A stretch of DNA of 64,000 nucleotides from Clostridia bacterium (GTDB lineage: Bacteria > Bacillota > Clostridia > Oscillospirales > Acutalibacteraceae), in contig JAFXAP010000009.1 of assembly GCA_017516965.1 (NCBI GenBank), positions 35,694-99,693 of the forward strand, given 5' to 3'. This document shows, one piece after another, positions 9,311 to 18,362 of the stretch (positions within the stretch are counted from its first letter, which is position 1; each line of letters starts with the position of its first letter). Under the pieces are notes generated by a model. The model was given only the letters and a program-made list of their open reading frames with translations. It made no database searches and had not been told where the DNA came from. The position numbers and the translations under genes were made by a program.

Positions 9311-9742
9311 ATGAAATGCACGGTAATTCTAGATACAAACCGTGAAGAAGAGGTAATAATTTATGCCCATAACCGTAGTGAATTTATTGATGAGTTAGAA
9401 AGTATGATAGAAGGTAAAAGCAAAACGCTTAACGGCTATTCGCGCGGTGAAATTGTGAAACTTGATGTTAAAGATATATATTATTTTAACGTTGAAGATA
9501 ACAAACTTTATGCCTATGGCGAAAAGGAAAAATATTTGCTTAAGACAAGACTTTGTCATATAGAGCAAACGCTTGATAACCGCTTTGTAAAAATTAATAA
9601 GTCAAGCATTGCCAATATATCGAAAATTCAAAAATTTGACGCAAGTATCTATGGCACACTTAAGGTTGTGTTTAAAAATGGGCATACGGACTACGTATCA
9701 CGAAGAAATTTAAAAAATGTTAAAGAAAGGTTAGGTTTATAA
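9311..9742 (+). CDS. LytTR-domain transcriptional regulator
   Basis: A stand-alone LytTR DNA-binding protein of 143 residues. The region from about residue 40 to the end shows the LytTR pattern: IVKLDVKDIYYFNVEDNKLYAY, a TRLCHIEQTL helix, FVKINKSSIANI and a final YVSRRNLKNVKERL. No receiver domain precedes it; the N-terminal 40 residues are a short extra region. The start is supported by AAGGAGGCGATGTT before ATG. It lies 2 nt before a DUF3021 membrane protein gene, a pairing common in Firmicutes in which the membrane protein is thought to modulate the regulator. Direct repeats upstream suggest autoregulation. Confidence 0.9.
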   Translation: MKCTVILDTNREEEVIIYAHNRSEFIDELESMIEGKSKTLNGYSRGEIVKLDVKDIYYFNVEDNKLYAYGEKEKYLLKTRLCHIEQTLDNRFVKINKSSIANISKIQKFDASIYGTLKVVFKNGHTDYVSRRNLKNVKERLGL

Positions 9743-9744
9743 AT

Positions 9745-10161
9745 ATGAATAAGTATGCAAAAGAATTTTTTCACAGGGGACTTATGTTTGGTGGCTTTGG
9801 TCCTATTGTTGCGGCTATAATATTTTTAATTTTATCATACACCATAAAAGATTTTTCAATTAGCGCTTATCAGGTGTTTATGTCGGTGATTTCTACCTAT
9901 GTTATTGCTTTTGTTCAAGCAGGAAGCAGTATTTTTAATCAGATAGAGCACTGGTCGGTAATGAAAGGATTGCTTTGTCAACTTGGCTCTTTATATATTG
10001 TTTATGTACTCGCTTACATAATTAATTCTTGGATTCCGTTTGAAATTACCGTAATTTTAGTATTCACTGCGATTTTTGTGTTAGCGTATTTGCTTATTTG
10101 GTTAATTGTTTGTTTATGCATTAAAGCGACATCAAAAAAATTAAGTAAAAAATTAGTATAA
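9745..10161 (+). CDS. DUF3021 family membrane protein
   Basis: A small integral membrane protein (138 residues, four predicted transmembrane segments) with the DUF3021 pattern: an amphipathic start (KEFFHRGLMFGGFGPIV), a conserved middle region (QIEHWSVMKGLLCQL) and a Lys-rich C-terminal tail. DUF3021 proteins are usually encoded directly after a LytTR regulator, as here with a 2-nt gap, and are believed to work as its membrane partner. The molecular function is not known. The next gene has its own promoter. Confidence 0.8.
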   Translation: MNKYAKEFFHRGLMFGGFGPIVAAIIFLILSYTIKDFSISAYQVFMSVISTYVIAFVQAGSSIFNQIEHWSVMKGLLCQLGSLYIVYVLAYIINSWIPFEITVILVFTAIFVLAYLLIWLIVCLCIKATSKKLSKKLV

Positions 10162-10166
10162 TTTTG

Positions 10167-10195
10167 TAGACTTTTGTACCTTTATATGATACAAT
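10167..10195 (+). promoter_or_regulatory. Candidate promoter of the polysaccharide deacetylase gene
   Basis: TAGACT (10167-10172), a 17-bp spacer and TACAAT (10190-10195) lie in the gap after the DUF3021 gene. Confidence 0.5.
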
Positions 10196-10221
10196 CTTTG
10201 TATTATACATAAGGGGATGAA

Positions 10222-11253
10222 ATGATGCAGTTTTTTAAGCAAAAAAACAACTTAATATTTTTGTTTATAATACTTTTGCTTTTGGCATCATTGTCGGGTG
10301 TTTCGTATTTTGCATACGCAAAGCATGCAAGTTATGTTGCTCTATCGGCGCAAACTGCAGATGTTACCAGCGCTATGAATGAAGCGCAATCAAAAATTGA
10401 TGAACTCACAAAACAAATTTCTGATTATAATGCTAAACAAACGCAAAACGAGAGCGAAAAGGCTGAGCTTAACTCACAGTTGGAAGAAGCCTTGGCTGAA
10501 AAGGACCGACTTCAAAAAGATAATGACGCTTTAAAAACAAAGCTTGAAAAGTTAAATGCCAAAAAGCGAAAAGATTTGCAAAAGCAAATTGCATTAAAGA
10601 ACACAGACCAGGCAGATACCGCTACCAGCGGTATCTGCTATCTTACGTTTGATGACGGCCCCTCTGACAATACGTTAAAGATTTTAGATATATTAGACGC
10701 CTACGGCATTAAGGGAACCTTTTTTGTAATAGGTACTGCAAACCGTTCATATATGTCGCAAATAACTTCACGTGGGCATGCCATTGGTCTTCATTCCGCT
10801 AATCATAGATATGATATTATATATGATGATATCAACAGTTATCTTAAAGATATAAAACAAATTTCTGATATTGTTTATAAGCAAACAGGTATTCGCGGTA
10901 ATATAATGCGTTTTCCGGGTGGAAGTAGTAACAAAGTCAGCGAAAAATTTTGCCGTGGTATTATGAGCGATCTTGCTGTCAGAATGCCAAAACTTGGCTA
11001 TTCATATTTTGACTGGAATGTTGATTCAGGTGATGCAGATGCAGTATTGGTTTCAAAAGATACCATTGTAAAAAGGGTCTTGACAGGAGCCAAAGGTAAA
11101 GACAGCATTTGTGTGTTAATGCACGATACAACTGCTAAAACCACCACCGTAGAGGCGTTGCCCGATATTATTGAGGGGCTTGATGCTATGGGCTTCCGAT
11201 TTGCTCCGCTTACTGCTGATGCATACGGTTTTCATCAAAACATAAATAATTGA
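10222..11253 (+). CDS. Membrane-anchored polysaccharide deacetylase (NodB/CE4)
   Basis: A protein of 343 residues with a single N-terminal membrane anchor (about 10-33), a coiled-coil stalk (about 50-120) and an extracellular NodB domain (about 138-335). CE4 motifs are present: LTFDDGP (141-147) with the catalytic and metal Asp residues, LHSANH with the two metal histidines, RFPGGS, the FDWNVD segment and LMHDT. Such enzymes remove N-acetyl groups from peptidoglycan or other wall glycans. AAGGGGATGA precedes two adjacent ATG codons (10222 and 10225); either could start. Oddly, the coding DNA at the stalk/catalytic junction contains a perfect 12-bp hairpin. Confidence 0.9.
   Translation: MMQFFKQKNNLIFLFIILLLLASLSGVSYFAYAKHASYVALSAQTADVTSAMNEAQSKIDELTKQISDYNAKQTQNESEKAELNSQLEEALAEKDRLQKDNDALKTKLEKLNAKKRKDLQKQIALKNTDQADTATSGICYLTFDDGPSDNTLKILDILDAYGIKGTFFVIGTANRSYMSQITSRGHAIGLHSANHRYDIIYDDINSYLKDIKQISDIVYKQTGIRGNIMRFPGGSSNKVSEKFCRGIMSDLAVRMPKLGYSYFDWNVDSGDADAVLVSKDTIVKRVLTGAKGKDSICVLMHDTTAKTTTVEALPDIIEGLDAMGFRFAPLTADAYGFHQNINN
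10612..10638. repeat. Perfect intragenic inverted repeat
   Basis: GCAGATACCGCT (10612-10623), loop ACC, and AGCGGTATCTGC (10627-10638) form a perfect 12-bp stem inside the deacetylase gene, at the join between stalk and catalytic domain. No T-run follows, so it is not a standard terminator. Confidence 0.7.
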
Positions 11254-11281
11254 TTTTAAAAAATACAACAATATAATTTTC

Positions 11282-11332
11282 TTGACTTTATATGCCGCCG
11301 AGGGTAAAATTATTCTTGGCGGTGATTTTTTT
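11282..11332 (+). promoter_or_regulatory. Overlapping promoter and hairpin in front of the VanZ gene
   Basis: TTGACT (11282-11287), a 17-bp spacer and TAAAAT (11305-11310) make a good promoter. The same DNA contains CCGCCGAG (11295-11302) and CTTGGCGG (11315-11322) followed by TGATTTTTTT, which reads as an intrinsic terminator for the deacetylase transcript. Transcripts from the promoter would begin inside the hairpin and so lack its 5' arm, leaving GGCGGTGA free as the ribosome binding site. Confidence 0.55.
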
Positions 11333-11879
11333 GAAATCTAAAGTTATAAACGTTAACCGTTCGTTTGTTTTAAAAAGCATAGTCATATGCCTTTTTTTAT
11401 TATATACGCTTATGGTTATTGATTTTACACTGATAAATGATAGTTTTGGCAGAAGTTTGTCTAACATATTTTTAGCCGATAAGGCTGTTATAAAGGAGCA
11501 TCTTGCTCAAAAAATAAATTTAATACCTTTTGCTACAGTAAAACTTTTTATAAATGCTTATAAAGAGTCGGTGCTTGAAACACGCAGTGTTATTGAAAAT
11601 ATCTTGGGTAATCTTTTTGTGTTTATGCCATTTGCATTTTTTGTGCCAAATATTTTTAAAGGTATAAACTCATTGTTAAAATTTTTGCTTGTTATATCTA
11701 TTGCAGTTATAGTTATTGAATGCTTGCAAATTGTTTTTCTTACAGGTAGCGCCGATATTGATGATTTTATCTTGAACGTTTCGGGGGCTGCAATTGCCTA
11801 CGGCGTATTAAGCATTCGTAAAATTAAAGGTTTAATCAATAAGTTTATGTTGGGTGAAACGAATGAAAGCAAAGGCTAA
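11331..11879 (+). CDS. VanZ family membrane protein
   Basis: A VanZ-like protein of about 182 residues with four or five membrane segments. The family hallmarks are an N-terminal TM, INLIPF after the first loop, ENILGNLFVFMPFAFFVP, and IECLQIVFLTGSADIDDFILNVSG near the end. VanZ proteins are linked to glycopeptide or lipoglycopeptide tolerance but are common in Clostridia without van genes, so no resistance is inferred. The frame is open from ATG 11292, but that codon lies inside a promoter/hairpin. GGCGGTGA is well placed for TTG at 11331, which I choose. It overlaps ispE by 17 nt. Confidence 0.75.
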   Translation: MKSKVINVNRSFVLKSIVICLFLLYTLMVIDFTLINDSFGRSLSNIFLADKAVIKEHLAQKINLIPFATVKLFINAYKESVLETRSVIENILGNLFVFMPFAFFVPNIFKGINSLLKFLLVISIAVIVIECLQIVFLTGSADIDDFILNVSGAAIAYGVLSIRKIKGLINKFMLGETNESKG

Positions 11880-12702
11880 TGCAAAAATCAATTTAACTCT
11901 TGATATTGTCGGCCGTAGAGAAGACGGCTATCATCTTATTGATTCGGTTTTTCAGTCGGTATCGGTGTTTGATGATATAAGTGTAGAAAAAAATGATAGT
12001 ATAATTGTCACTTGTAGTGACAGTAAACTTTGTGACCGGTCAAACATTGCCTATAAGGCTGCGCAAAAATTTTTTGAATATAACAGCATTACAGGCGGCG
12101 CTTATATTAAAATAGAAAAACATATTCCGCAAGCCGCAGGAATTGGCGGCGGCAGCGCTGATGCGGCGGCTGTTATTGTCTTGCTTGACAAAATCTATAA
12201 GACTAATTTGTCACAACAGCAACTGTGTGATATAGGTCTTTTGGTTGGCGCTGATGTACCGTTTTGTATTGCGGGCGGTACAGCGCGTGTGGGTGGCATT
12301 GGCGAAAGATTGGAAAAATTGCCTGATATGCCGGAGTGTGCGCTTTTGCTTATAAAACACGGTCAAAAACTTTCTACTGCCGATATGTATCGCAAAATTG
12401 ACGCATATCCACAAGTTAGATTTTATACCCCGGATATGACTAAAGCCATTGAAAATAGTAATCTTTCAGAGATTTGTAAAAATGTTTTTAATGCCTTTGA
12501 GGCAGTTTGTGATAATGATGCGCTTGTTGCCGACATAAACAAAACAGGTCCTATGGCTGTATCACTTTCGGGCAGCGGTCCTACTGTATTTGCAATTTAC
12601 AATGATATTGATGCGGCAAATAAAGCAAAGAAAACACTATGTGATATGGGTTATGCCCCAATAGTTGCAAGACCTGCTAAAAGCGGAATAATATTTGAAT
12701 AA
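11863..12702 (+). CDS. ispE: 4-diphosphocytidyl-2-C-methyl-D-erythritol kinase
   Basis: A GHMP kinase of the MEP isoprenoid pathway. It phosphorylates the 2-hydroxyl of CDP-methylerythritol with ATP in the cytoplasm. About 279 residues with AKANAKINLTLDIVGRREDGYH at the N-terminus (catalytic Lys and CDP-ME binding), the ATP-binding loop PQAAGIGGGSADAAA, and the C-terminal GHMP motif LSGSGPTVFA. A GTG at 11854 extends the frame, but GGGTGA then fits the ATG at 11863. It overlaps the VanZ gene, so translation is probably coupled. The ispH function is encoded 45 kb away in this window, as an ispH-S1 fusion. Confidence 0.95.
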   Translation: MKAKANAKINLTLDIVGRREDGYHLIDSVFQSVSVFDDISVEKNDSIIVTCSDSKLCDRSNIAYKAAQKFFEYNSITGGAYIKIEKHIPQAAGIGGGSADAAAVIVLLDKIYKTNLSQQQLCDIGLLVGADVPFCIAGGTARVGGIGERLEKLPDMPECALLLIKHGQKLSTADMYRKIDAYPQVRFYTPDMTKAIENSNLSEICKNVFNAFEAVCDNDALVADINKTGPMAVSLSGSGPTVFAIYNDIDAANKAKKTLCDMGYAPIVARPAKSGIIFE

Positions 12703-12713
12703 AAAATTCACTT

Positions 12714-12749
12714 CTGTCAATATTTTTCTTAAAGTAAATTTGACAGGAG
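12714..12749 (+). promoter_or_regulatory. Hairpin that includes the spoIIR ribosome binding site
   Basis: CTGTCAA (12714-12720) pairs with TTGACAG (12740-12746). The 3' arm runs into AGGAG (12745-12749), the Shine-Dalgarno of spoIIR. Folding would partly mask the ribosome binding site; the effect is inferred only. Confidence 0.4.
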
Positions 12750-12756
12750 TAATTTT

Positions 12757-13380
12757 ATGCAAAAAATTAATAGAAAAAACATTGAGTTAGGGGTGCTGTT
12801 TGGTCTTATTTGCGCAATAGTTCTAAGCTTTTCAAATTTTGAAGCGCGGTGTAATGAACTGCGACACGGGGTGTTAAGGCTTCACATAATTGCAAACTCC
12901 GACAGTAAATCTGACCAGAGTTTAAAACTTGCTGTGCGTGATGAAATACTTAAAAACTCTACCGATATTTTTAAAGACTGTAATACTGTAGATGATGCAA
13001 TTATGACAGCGAGTGTCAATTTAGAAAATATCAATCGGATTGCAAACGGTGTTATAAAGCAAAAGGGATTTACTTATACGGCAAACGTTTCGGTGGGAGA
13101 CAGGTATTTTGATACCAGAGTATATGATGATTTTACCCTGCCTGCCGGCACATATAAATCGCTTATTGTGGATTTAGGCGAGGGTAAAGGAAAAAATTGG
13201 TGGTGTGTGGTTTTTCCATGCGTTTGCGTACCAACCGCTTGTGATGCAAGTCTTACAGACAGCGTATCACAGCAGGCGGCAAGTACAGCCCAAAATGCGC
13301 CAAAATATGAAATAAAATTTAAAAGTATAGAAATTTACGAAAAAATAAAGAAATATTTTGAAAAAAGTGATAATTTTTAA
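12757..13380 (+). CDS. spoIIR: Stage II sporulation protein R
   Basis: SpoIIR is the forespore-made secreted signal that triggers SpoIIGA processing of pro-sigma-E in the mother cell. The 207-residue protein has an N-terminal signal/anchor segment (about 9-28), the strongly conserved block VLRLHIIANSDSKSDQSLKL, AVRDEIL, and LPAGTYKSLIVDLGEGKGKN followed by WWCVVFPCVC. It shows that the organism belongs to a sporulating lineage. CAGGAG precedes the ATG by 7 nt. A sigma-F promoter might be expected, but I could not identify one with confidence in the short gap after ispE. Confidence 0.93.
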   Translation: MQKINRKNIELGVLFGLICAIVLSFSNFEARCNELRHGVLRLHIIANSDSKSDQSLKLAVRDEILKNSTDIFKDCNTVDDAIMTASVNLENINRIANGVIKQKGFTYTANVSVGDRYFDTRVYDDFTLPAGTYKSLIVDLGEGKGKNWWCVVFPCVCVPTACDASLTDSVSQQAASTAQNAPKYEIKFKSIEIYEKIKKYFEKSDNF

Positions 13381-13389
13381 AAATAATAC

Positions 13390-13418
13390 TTGCATTTTTA
13401 AAAGTTATGTGGTAGAAT
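13390..13418 (+). promoter_or_regulatory. Sigma-A promoter of rpmE
   Basis: TTGCAT (13390-13395), a 17-bp spacer and TAGAAT (13413-13418). Transcription would start near 13425, which rules out the upstream in-frame TTG at 13423 as start codon of rpmE. Confidence 0.75.
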
Positions 13419-13452
13419 TCCAATGTTACAAAGAAAGAAAGGGGTGACAAGG

Positions 13453-13659
13453 ATGAAGGAAGGTTTACATCCTCAGTACGAAAAGGTAACAATTAAATGT
13501 GCTTGTGGTGCCGAATTCGAGACACGCTCAACAAAGAAAGATATTCGTTTGGATATTTGTTCTAAATGTCATCCGTTTTTCACTGGTAAGCAGAAGTTGG
13601 TAGATACCGGCGGACGTGTTGACAGATTCAAAAAGCGTTTCGGTATGGAAGAGAAATAA
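13453..13659 (+). CDS. rpmE: 50S ribosomal protein L31 (zinc type)
   Basis: L31 of 68 residues beginning [16 protein letters not shown]. It has paired cysteines in CACG and CSKC, so it is the zinc-binding form rather than the zinc-independent paralogue. The ending [13 protein letters not shown] is typical. The frame extends upstream to TTG 13423, but the predicted transcription start and the ribosome binding site (GGGGTGACAAGG) favour ATG 13453, which also gives the usual family length. It has its own promoter and terminator, so it is monocistronic. Confidence 0.96.
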   Translation: MKEGLHPQYEKVTIKCACGAEFETRSTKKDIRLDICSKCHPFFTGKQKLVDTGGRVDRFKKRFGMEEK

Positions 13660-13673
13660 TTTTTACCGCAATT

Positions 13674-13708
13674 CCGCAATCGGTCTATAGGCTGATTGCG
13701 GCTTTTTG
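13674..13708 (+). terminator. Intrinsic terminator of rpmE
   Basis: CCGCAATCGG pairs with CTGATTGCGG (one G-U) and is followed by CTTTTTG. Confidence 0.9.
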
Positions 13709-13737
13709 TTTAATTTCATTAGAAAGTGAGGTGCCCT

Positions 13738-14361
13738 ATGCAAGAATATATAACCATAAGTGAAAGTTTTACAGCCGAATACAGCGAAAAACATTCACGC
13801 TTTATTGCAACTTGTTTTCACTGCGAAACGGAAGAACAGGCAAGTGAGATAATTGCCACACAAAAAAGCAAATATTGGGACGCAAGGCACAATGTATATG
13901 CCTATATACTGCAAAACGGCACTGCTCGTTTTTCTGATGATGGTGAACCGCACGGCACAGCAGGTATGCCAATGCTTGAACTTATCAAGGGTAGCGGTAT
14001 TACAAATGTGGTTGTAGTGGTAACACGATATTTTGGTGGAATTCTTTTGGGCACGGGTGGTCTTGTGCGCGCTTACAGCACAAGTACACGTGATGCGTTA
14101 AATGGTGCGCAAAAGGTTTTGATGTGCGCGTGCTGTGAATATGAAATTGACTGCGATTACGGCAGTTTTGACCGCCTGACACGCTTAATATCTGACACTA
14201 ACGGCATGGTGCAAGATACAAACTTTACCGATAAGGTAACCGTTAAGGTTATGTATAAAAAGGTTGATAGCGAAGTGTTTTTAGACAAACTTTGTGAAAC
14301 TTTTGCTTCTAAAATCACAGCAAAAGCAATAAATGAAATATTTTTTCCGTTTAAATTGTAA
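13738..14361 (+). CDS. YigZ/IMPACT family protein
   Basis: A protein of about 207 residues of the YigZ (YvyE)/UPF0029 family. The N-terminal IMPACT domain contains HSRFIATCFHC, DARHNVYAYIL, FSDDGEPHGTAGMPML and VVVVTRYFGGILLGTGGLVRAY, all diagnostic. The C-terminal ferredoxin-like DUF1949 domain is present (about 140-205). The family is linked to translation control, but the exact bacterial role is unclear. GTG 13726 opens the frame, yet GAGGTG placed just before ATG 13738 makes the latter the better start. Confidence 0.92.
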   Translation: MQEYITISESFTAEYSEKHSRFIATCFHCETEEQASEIIATQKSKYWDARHNVYAYILQNGTARFSDDGEPHGTAGMPMLELIKGSGITNVVVVVTRYFGGILLGTGGLVRAYSTSTRDALNGAQKVLMCACCEYEIDCDYGSFDRLTRLISDTNGMVQDTNFTDKVTVKVMYKKVDSEVFLDKLCETFASKITAKAINEIFFPFKL

Positions 14362-14419
14362 AAAATAGAGGAATTTTGAAAAATTTTTATAATATTAAAT
14401 ATATAGGGGTGAAGTGTTT

Positions 14420-15421
14420 ATGAAAAATATAAGAAAATATACCGAGGATTTAGAAAAACAAACACTCTCGCCTTATGCTACCTTAAGCATAAATAGCAAG
14501 GGTCGCGAAAGAATTGAAGAAAAATGCGAACTCCGAACCGATTTTCAACGCGACCGCGACCGCATAATACACTGTAAGGCATTTAGACGTTTAAAGCACA
14601 AAACACAGGTGTTTTTATCTCCGGAGTCTGACCATTACCGTACCCGTCTTACACACACGCTTGAGGTATCACAAATTGCTCGTACAATTGCGAGAGCATT
14701 AAGATTTAATGAAGATTTGACCGAGGCAATTGCCCTGGCTCATGACTTGGGTCATACTCCTTTTGGACACGCGGGAGAGCGCGCTTTGGCATCACTTTAT
14801 CCAGGTGGTTTTACACATTTTGAGCAAAGTGTCAGAGTGTGCCGTGTTATAGAACGCGCAGGTGAGGGACTGAATCTTACAGCCGAGGTTATTGACGGAA
14901 TACTTCACCACACACGCGGTGATTGGGCGCAAACACCCGAGGGTAAAATTGTGCGCTTTAGTGATCGCATTGCATACATAAATCACGATATTGATGATGC
15001 CGTTTCAGCAGGTGTTATCACCGAAGATGATATTCCAATTGATATAAGACAAATTTTAGGTTTTAGCAAAAGTGAGCGGATTGACACGCTTGTTAAATCG
15101 GTTGTTTCAAATACTAAAACCGATGATGTAAAAATGGATGATGCTACAATGAGAGCCTATGAAGCGTTGCATATGTTTTTGTTTGACACCGTCTATCGCA
15201 ACTCGATTGTAAAATCTGAAGAAACTAAGGTCGACGGTATTGTTAGCGGTATATATGAATACCTAATAAAAAATCCCGATAAGCTTGACGATGAATATAA
15301 TGATATTCGTGAACGAGAGGGCATTCATCGCGCGGCGGCTGACTATATTGCAGGTATGACCGACCACTTCGCAGTTATGACATATTCAAATATCTATATA
15401 CCAAAAGAGTGGAAGGTGTAA
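14420..15421 (+). CDS. dGTPase-like HD-domain deoxynucleoside triphosphate triphosphohydrolase
   Basis: An HD-superfamily protein of 333 residues of the short Firmicutes dGTPase type, which splits dNTPs into deoxynucleoside and tripolyphosphate. It has RDRIIHCKAFRRLKHKTQVF, then the metal motif HYRTRLTHTLEVSQIAR, the HD pair in IALAHDLGHTPFGHAGE, a later GILHHTRG and FSDRIAYINHDIDDAV. AGGGGTGA lies 7 nt before ATG 14420; GTG 14414 is in frame but worse placed. It sits directly before dnaG and rpoD, a gene order common in Clostridia, consistent with a role in nucleotide pool control around replication. Confidence 0.92.
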   Translation: MKNIRKYTEDLEKQTLSPYATLSINSKGRERIEEKCELRTDFQRDRDRIIHCKAFRRLKHKTQVFLSPESDHYRTRLTHTLEVSQIARTIARALRFNEDLTEAIALAHDLGHTPFGHAGERALASLYPGGFTHFEQSVRVCRVIERAGEGLNLTAEVIDGILHHTRGDWAQTPEGKIVRFSDRIAYINHDIDDAVSAGVITEDDIPIDIRQILGFSKSERIDTLVKSVVSNTKTDDVKMDDATMRAYEALHMFLFDTVYRNSIVKSEETKVDGIVSGIYEYLIKNPDKLDDEYNDIREREGIHRAAADYIAGMTDHFAVMTYSNIYIPKEWKV

Positions 15422-15477
15422 AAGTACTGTTTTTGGTACAAGTCTTATTATATTATTAATGAAAGGAGAGTGTTAAT

Positions 15478-17247
15478 ATGGCAATACCCGAGGAGATTAT
15501 AAATGAAATAAAGTATAAAAACGATATAGAAACGGTTATGGCACCCTATGTTGCATTAAAACGCCGTGGTAAAAATTTAGTGGGTCTTTGTCCATTTCAT
15601 AATGAAAAAACACCTTCCTTTACAGTTTACCCTGACAACGGTTCCTTTTATTGTTTCGGTTGCGGTGTTGGCGGAGATGTTTTTAGTTTTGTACGTCAGA
15701 TAGAAAATCTTGATTATATAGATGCAGTAAAGTTACTCGCAGAGCGTAGTGGCATAGCGTTACCGCAAGATGGTTATGACGATTCTATGCAAAAACTCAA
15801 AACTACAATTTTTGAAATTAATCGTGAAACTGCAAAATTTTATCATAACTATCTTATGTCGCCTGAAGGCAAATGGGCGTTAGACTATTTAACAGGTCGT
15901 GGATTGTCAGTTGCTACTATAAAACATTTTGGTTTAGGTGCCGCTCCTGACGGATGGGACAACCTTATAAAACATTTAAAGGGTTTAGGCTACAGCATAC
16001 CCGATATGATACAGGCCAACGTTATAGGTAAGAGTCAACGCGGCACTTATTATGACCGTTTTCGTAAACGCGTAATGTTTCCTATAATAAATATACGCGG
16101 TAAAGTAATTGGTTTTAGCGGACGTGCTATGCCTGGCGAAGATAAAATGGGTGGCAAATATGTTAACACATCTGACACGCCCGTTTACAAAAAAAGTGAT
16201 AACCTGTTTGGTATGAACTTTGCTAAAAATCATTGTGATGAGCGCATTATTTTGGTTGAAGGTAATATGGACGTTATATCACTTCATCAAGCAGGGTTTG
16301 AAAACGCAGTTGCCGCGCTTGGTACAGCTTTTACAGAGGAACAGGCAAAACTGTTGTCACGTTATACAAACGAGATTGTTCTTATAATGGACTCTGACGA
16401 AGCGGGGCAAAAGGCAGCGCGTCGCGCAAGTAACATATTACAAAACACAGGTATAAATATTAGGGTTGTTTTACTGCCTGAGGGCAAAGACCCTGATGAA
16501 TTTATAAAAAAGAACGGGGCGCCACGCTTTGAGGCGTTGCTTTTGGGCGCTGTAAGTGAGATTGAATATAAATTACTTGCGGCGGTAAACGGCATAGATA
16601 TTTCGGTTGAAGATGGTAAGGTAAAATACCTTAACAAAGCGGCTGAAATTATTGCCGAATCAAATGATATTATCACACGTGACATTTATATTGGTAAATT
16701 ATCAGAAAAATACGGCATTTCGCGTACGGCTATCAAAGATAAGGTTGAAGAAATAAGAAAAAGCAATCATCGCCGACGTGATAAACGCGAGTTTGAAGAA
16801 ATGGTGCATCCAAGGTTTGAAAAAACCGATGTTAATCCTGAAAAAAGAATGTATCCTGCGGCTGTAGCGGCAGAAGAAACGGTTATTGCAATACTTATGC
16901 AACATCCCGATTTTTACGAAACGGCTATTGAAAGGCTTAAACCCGAAAATATGCTGACCGCTGTTAACCGTAGAATATATAAATTTATTTGCGAGTGCAT
17001 ACAAAGCGGTAGAAATCCCGATTTGTCATATTTTGGTGAGGCGCTAAGCCCTGCTGAAATGGGTTATTTATCAGCTCTTGCAAATAGCGAAAAAGGTGAC
17101 AAAAACGCCCTTATTGTATTAAAAGACAGTATAAAGGTAATATTAGATGAGGGACTGAGAAAAACCGAAAATCCTAAAGATATGTCTACGGATGATTGGG
17201 CGCAAAACTTACAAAAAATTATTGAATCAAAACAAAAGGGGAAATAA
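15478..17247 (+). CDS. dnaG: DNA primase
   Basis: Primase makes RNA primers for the replication fork. The 589-residue protein has the N-terminal CHC2-type zinc finger (Cys38, His41, Cys59, Cys62), the RNA polymerase-like core with [10 protein letters not shown] and the Toprim domain ([33 protein letters not shown]), and a C-terminal helicase-binding region (about 455-585). Length and order are normal. GAAAGGAGAG precedes the ATG. It is followed after 2 nt by rpoD, so the two form the classic dnaG-rpoD part of the macromolecular synthesis operon, here without rpsU. Confidence 0.97.
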   Translation: MAIPEEIINEIKYKNDIETVMAPYVALKRRGKNLVGLCPFHNEKTPSFTVYPDNGSFYCFGCGVGGDVFSFVRQIENLDYIDAVKLLAERSGIALPQDGYDDSMQKLKTTIFEINRETAKFYHNYLMSPEGKWALDYLTGRGLSVATIKHFGLGAAPDGWDNLIKHLKGLGYSIPDMIQANVIGKSQRGTYYDRFRKRVMFPIINIRGKVIGFSGRAMPGEDKMGGKYVNTSDTPVYKKSDNLFGMNFAKNHCDERIILVEGNMDVISLHQAGFENAVAALGTAFTEEQAKLLSRYTNEIVLIMDSDEAGQKAARRASNILQNTGINIRVVLLPEGKDPDEFIKKNGAPRFEALLLGAVSEIEYKLLAAVNGIDISVEDGKVKYLNKAAEIIAESNDIITRDIYIGKLSEKYGISRTAIKDKVEEIRKSNHRRRDKREFEEMVHPRFEKTDVNPEKRMYPAAVAAEETVIAILMQHPDFYETAIERLKPENMLTAVNRRIYKFICECIQSGRNPDLSYFGEALSPAEMGYLSALANSEKGDKNALIVLKDSIKVILDEGLRKTENPKDMSTDDWAQNLQKIIESKQKGK

Positions 17248-17249
17248 AA

Positions 17250-18350
17250 ATGGCAGAAAACAAAAATAACCAACCAACAGCTGAAGAGCTTGAAAAGGCG
17301 GCTGACGCTTTTTTGGATGCTGCAGAAAAAAAAGAATTGTTGGATGACGTAGATAATGCACCTGAAGATGAAGAACCTACCGAAGCTGATTTAAAGCTTG
17401 AAGAGGACAATCTTTTAGATCCGGACATTTTAGAACGCGATTACGAGGAAGAACCTACCGAGGATGAACTCAAACTTGAAGAGGTTGATCTTGATAATCT
17501 TGAAGACGACATTGCGCTTGAAAATATGTCGCTTGATGATCCGGTTAAGGTTTACCTTCGTGAAATAGGTCGCGTGCCACTTCTCTCAACCGAAGAGGAA
17601 AAAGAACTTGCAATAAAAATAAACGAAGGCGATGAATATTCAAAAAAACGTCTTACAGAAGCAAACCTTCGTCTTGTTGTAAGTATTGCAAAAAAATATG
17701 TTGGCCGTGGTATGTATTTCTTAGACCTTATTCAAGAGGGTAATGTTGGTCTTATTAAAGCGGTTGACAAGTTTGACCATACAAAAGGATTTAAATTTTC
17801 AACATATGCTACCTGGTGGATAAGACAGGCAATAACCCGCGCTATTGCTGACCAGGCAAGAACTATTCGTATTCCGGTTCATATGGTAGAAACCATTAAC
17901 CGACTCAAAAAAATTCAAAGTCAACTTTTGCACGAAAACGGATATGAACCCAGCGAAGAACTCATTGCTGAAAAAATGGAGTTGTCGGTTGAACGTGTGC
18001 GTGAAATTATGCGCGTAGCGCAAGAGCCCGTTTCTATGGAAACACCTATTGGCCCTGAGGAAGATTCACGTCTTATGGACTTTATTCGCGATGAGGATGC
18101 ATTGGCTCCTGATGAAGCAGCGCTTAAAACAATTACAAATGAAGATATTGATGCAGTGCTTCACACCCTTTCAGCGCGTGAAGAGGCAGTAATCAGATTG
18201 CGTTTTGGTCTTAAAGACGGTAGATGTCACACTCTTGAAGAGGTGGGCACCGAGTTTAACGTAACACGTGAACGTATTCGTCAGATTGAGGCAAAAGCGC
18301 TTCGTAAACTCCGTCATCCTGTTAGAAGCAATAAGTTTAAGGACAGATAA
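17250..18350 (+). CDS. rpoD: Primary RNA polymerase sigma factor (sigma-A/RpoD)
   Basis: A housekeeping sigma factor of 366 residues. After a very acidic N-terminal region (about 1-95), region 1.2 begins at [17 protein letters not shown]. Region 2 includes [26 protein letters not shown] and the -10 recognition helix ([18 protein letters not shown]). Regions 3 and 4 include the -35 helix ([20 protein letters not shown]). The acidic leader contains two near-copies of EEPTE-D/A-LKLEE. The start is set by GGGGAAATAAAA and the 2-nt gap from dnaG. Promoters seen in this window fit a sigma-A consensus. Confidence 0.98.
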   Translation: MAENKNNQPTAEELEKAADAFLDAAEKKELLDDVDNAPEDEEPTEADLKLEEDNLLDPDILERDYEEEPTEDELKLEEVDLDNLEDDIALENMSLDDPVKVYLREIGRVPLLSTEEEKELAIKINEGDEYSKKRLTEANLRLVVSIAKKYVGRGMYFLDLIQEGNVGLIKAVDKFDHTKGFKFSTYATWWIRQAITRAIADQARTIRIPVHMVETINRLKKIQSQLLHENGYEPSEELIAEKMELSVERVREIMRVAQEPVSMETPIGPEEDSRLMDFIRDEDALAPDEAALKTITNEDIDAVLHTLSAREEAVIRLRFGLKDGRCHTLEEVGTEFNVTRERIRQIEAKALRKLRHPVRSNKFKDR

Positions 18351-18362
18351 GGAATAATTGTT

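Noticed and set aside
11331-11879. Glycopeptide resistance gene (vanZ)
   Set aside because: No other van genes are near; VanZ-family proteins are widespread in Clostridia without resistance.
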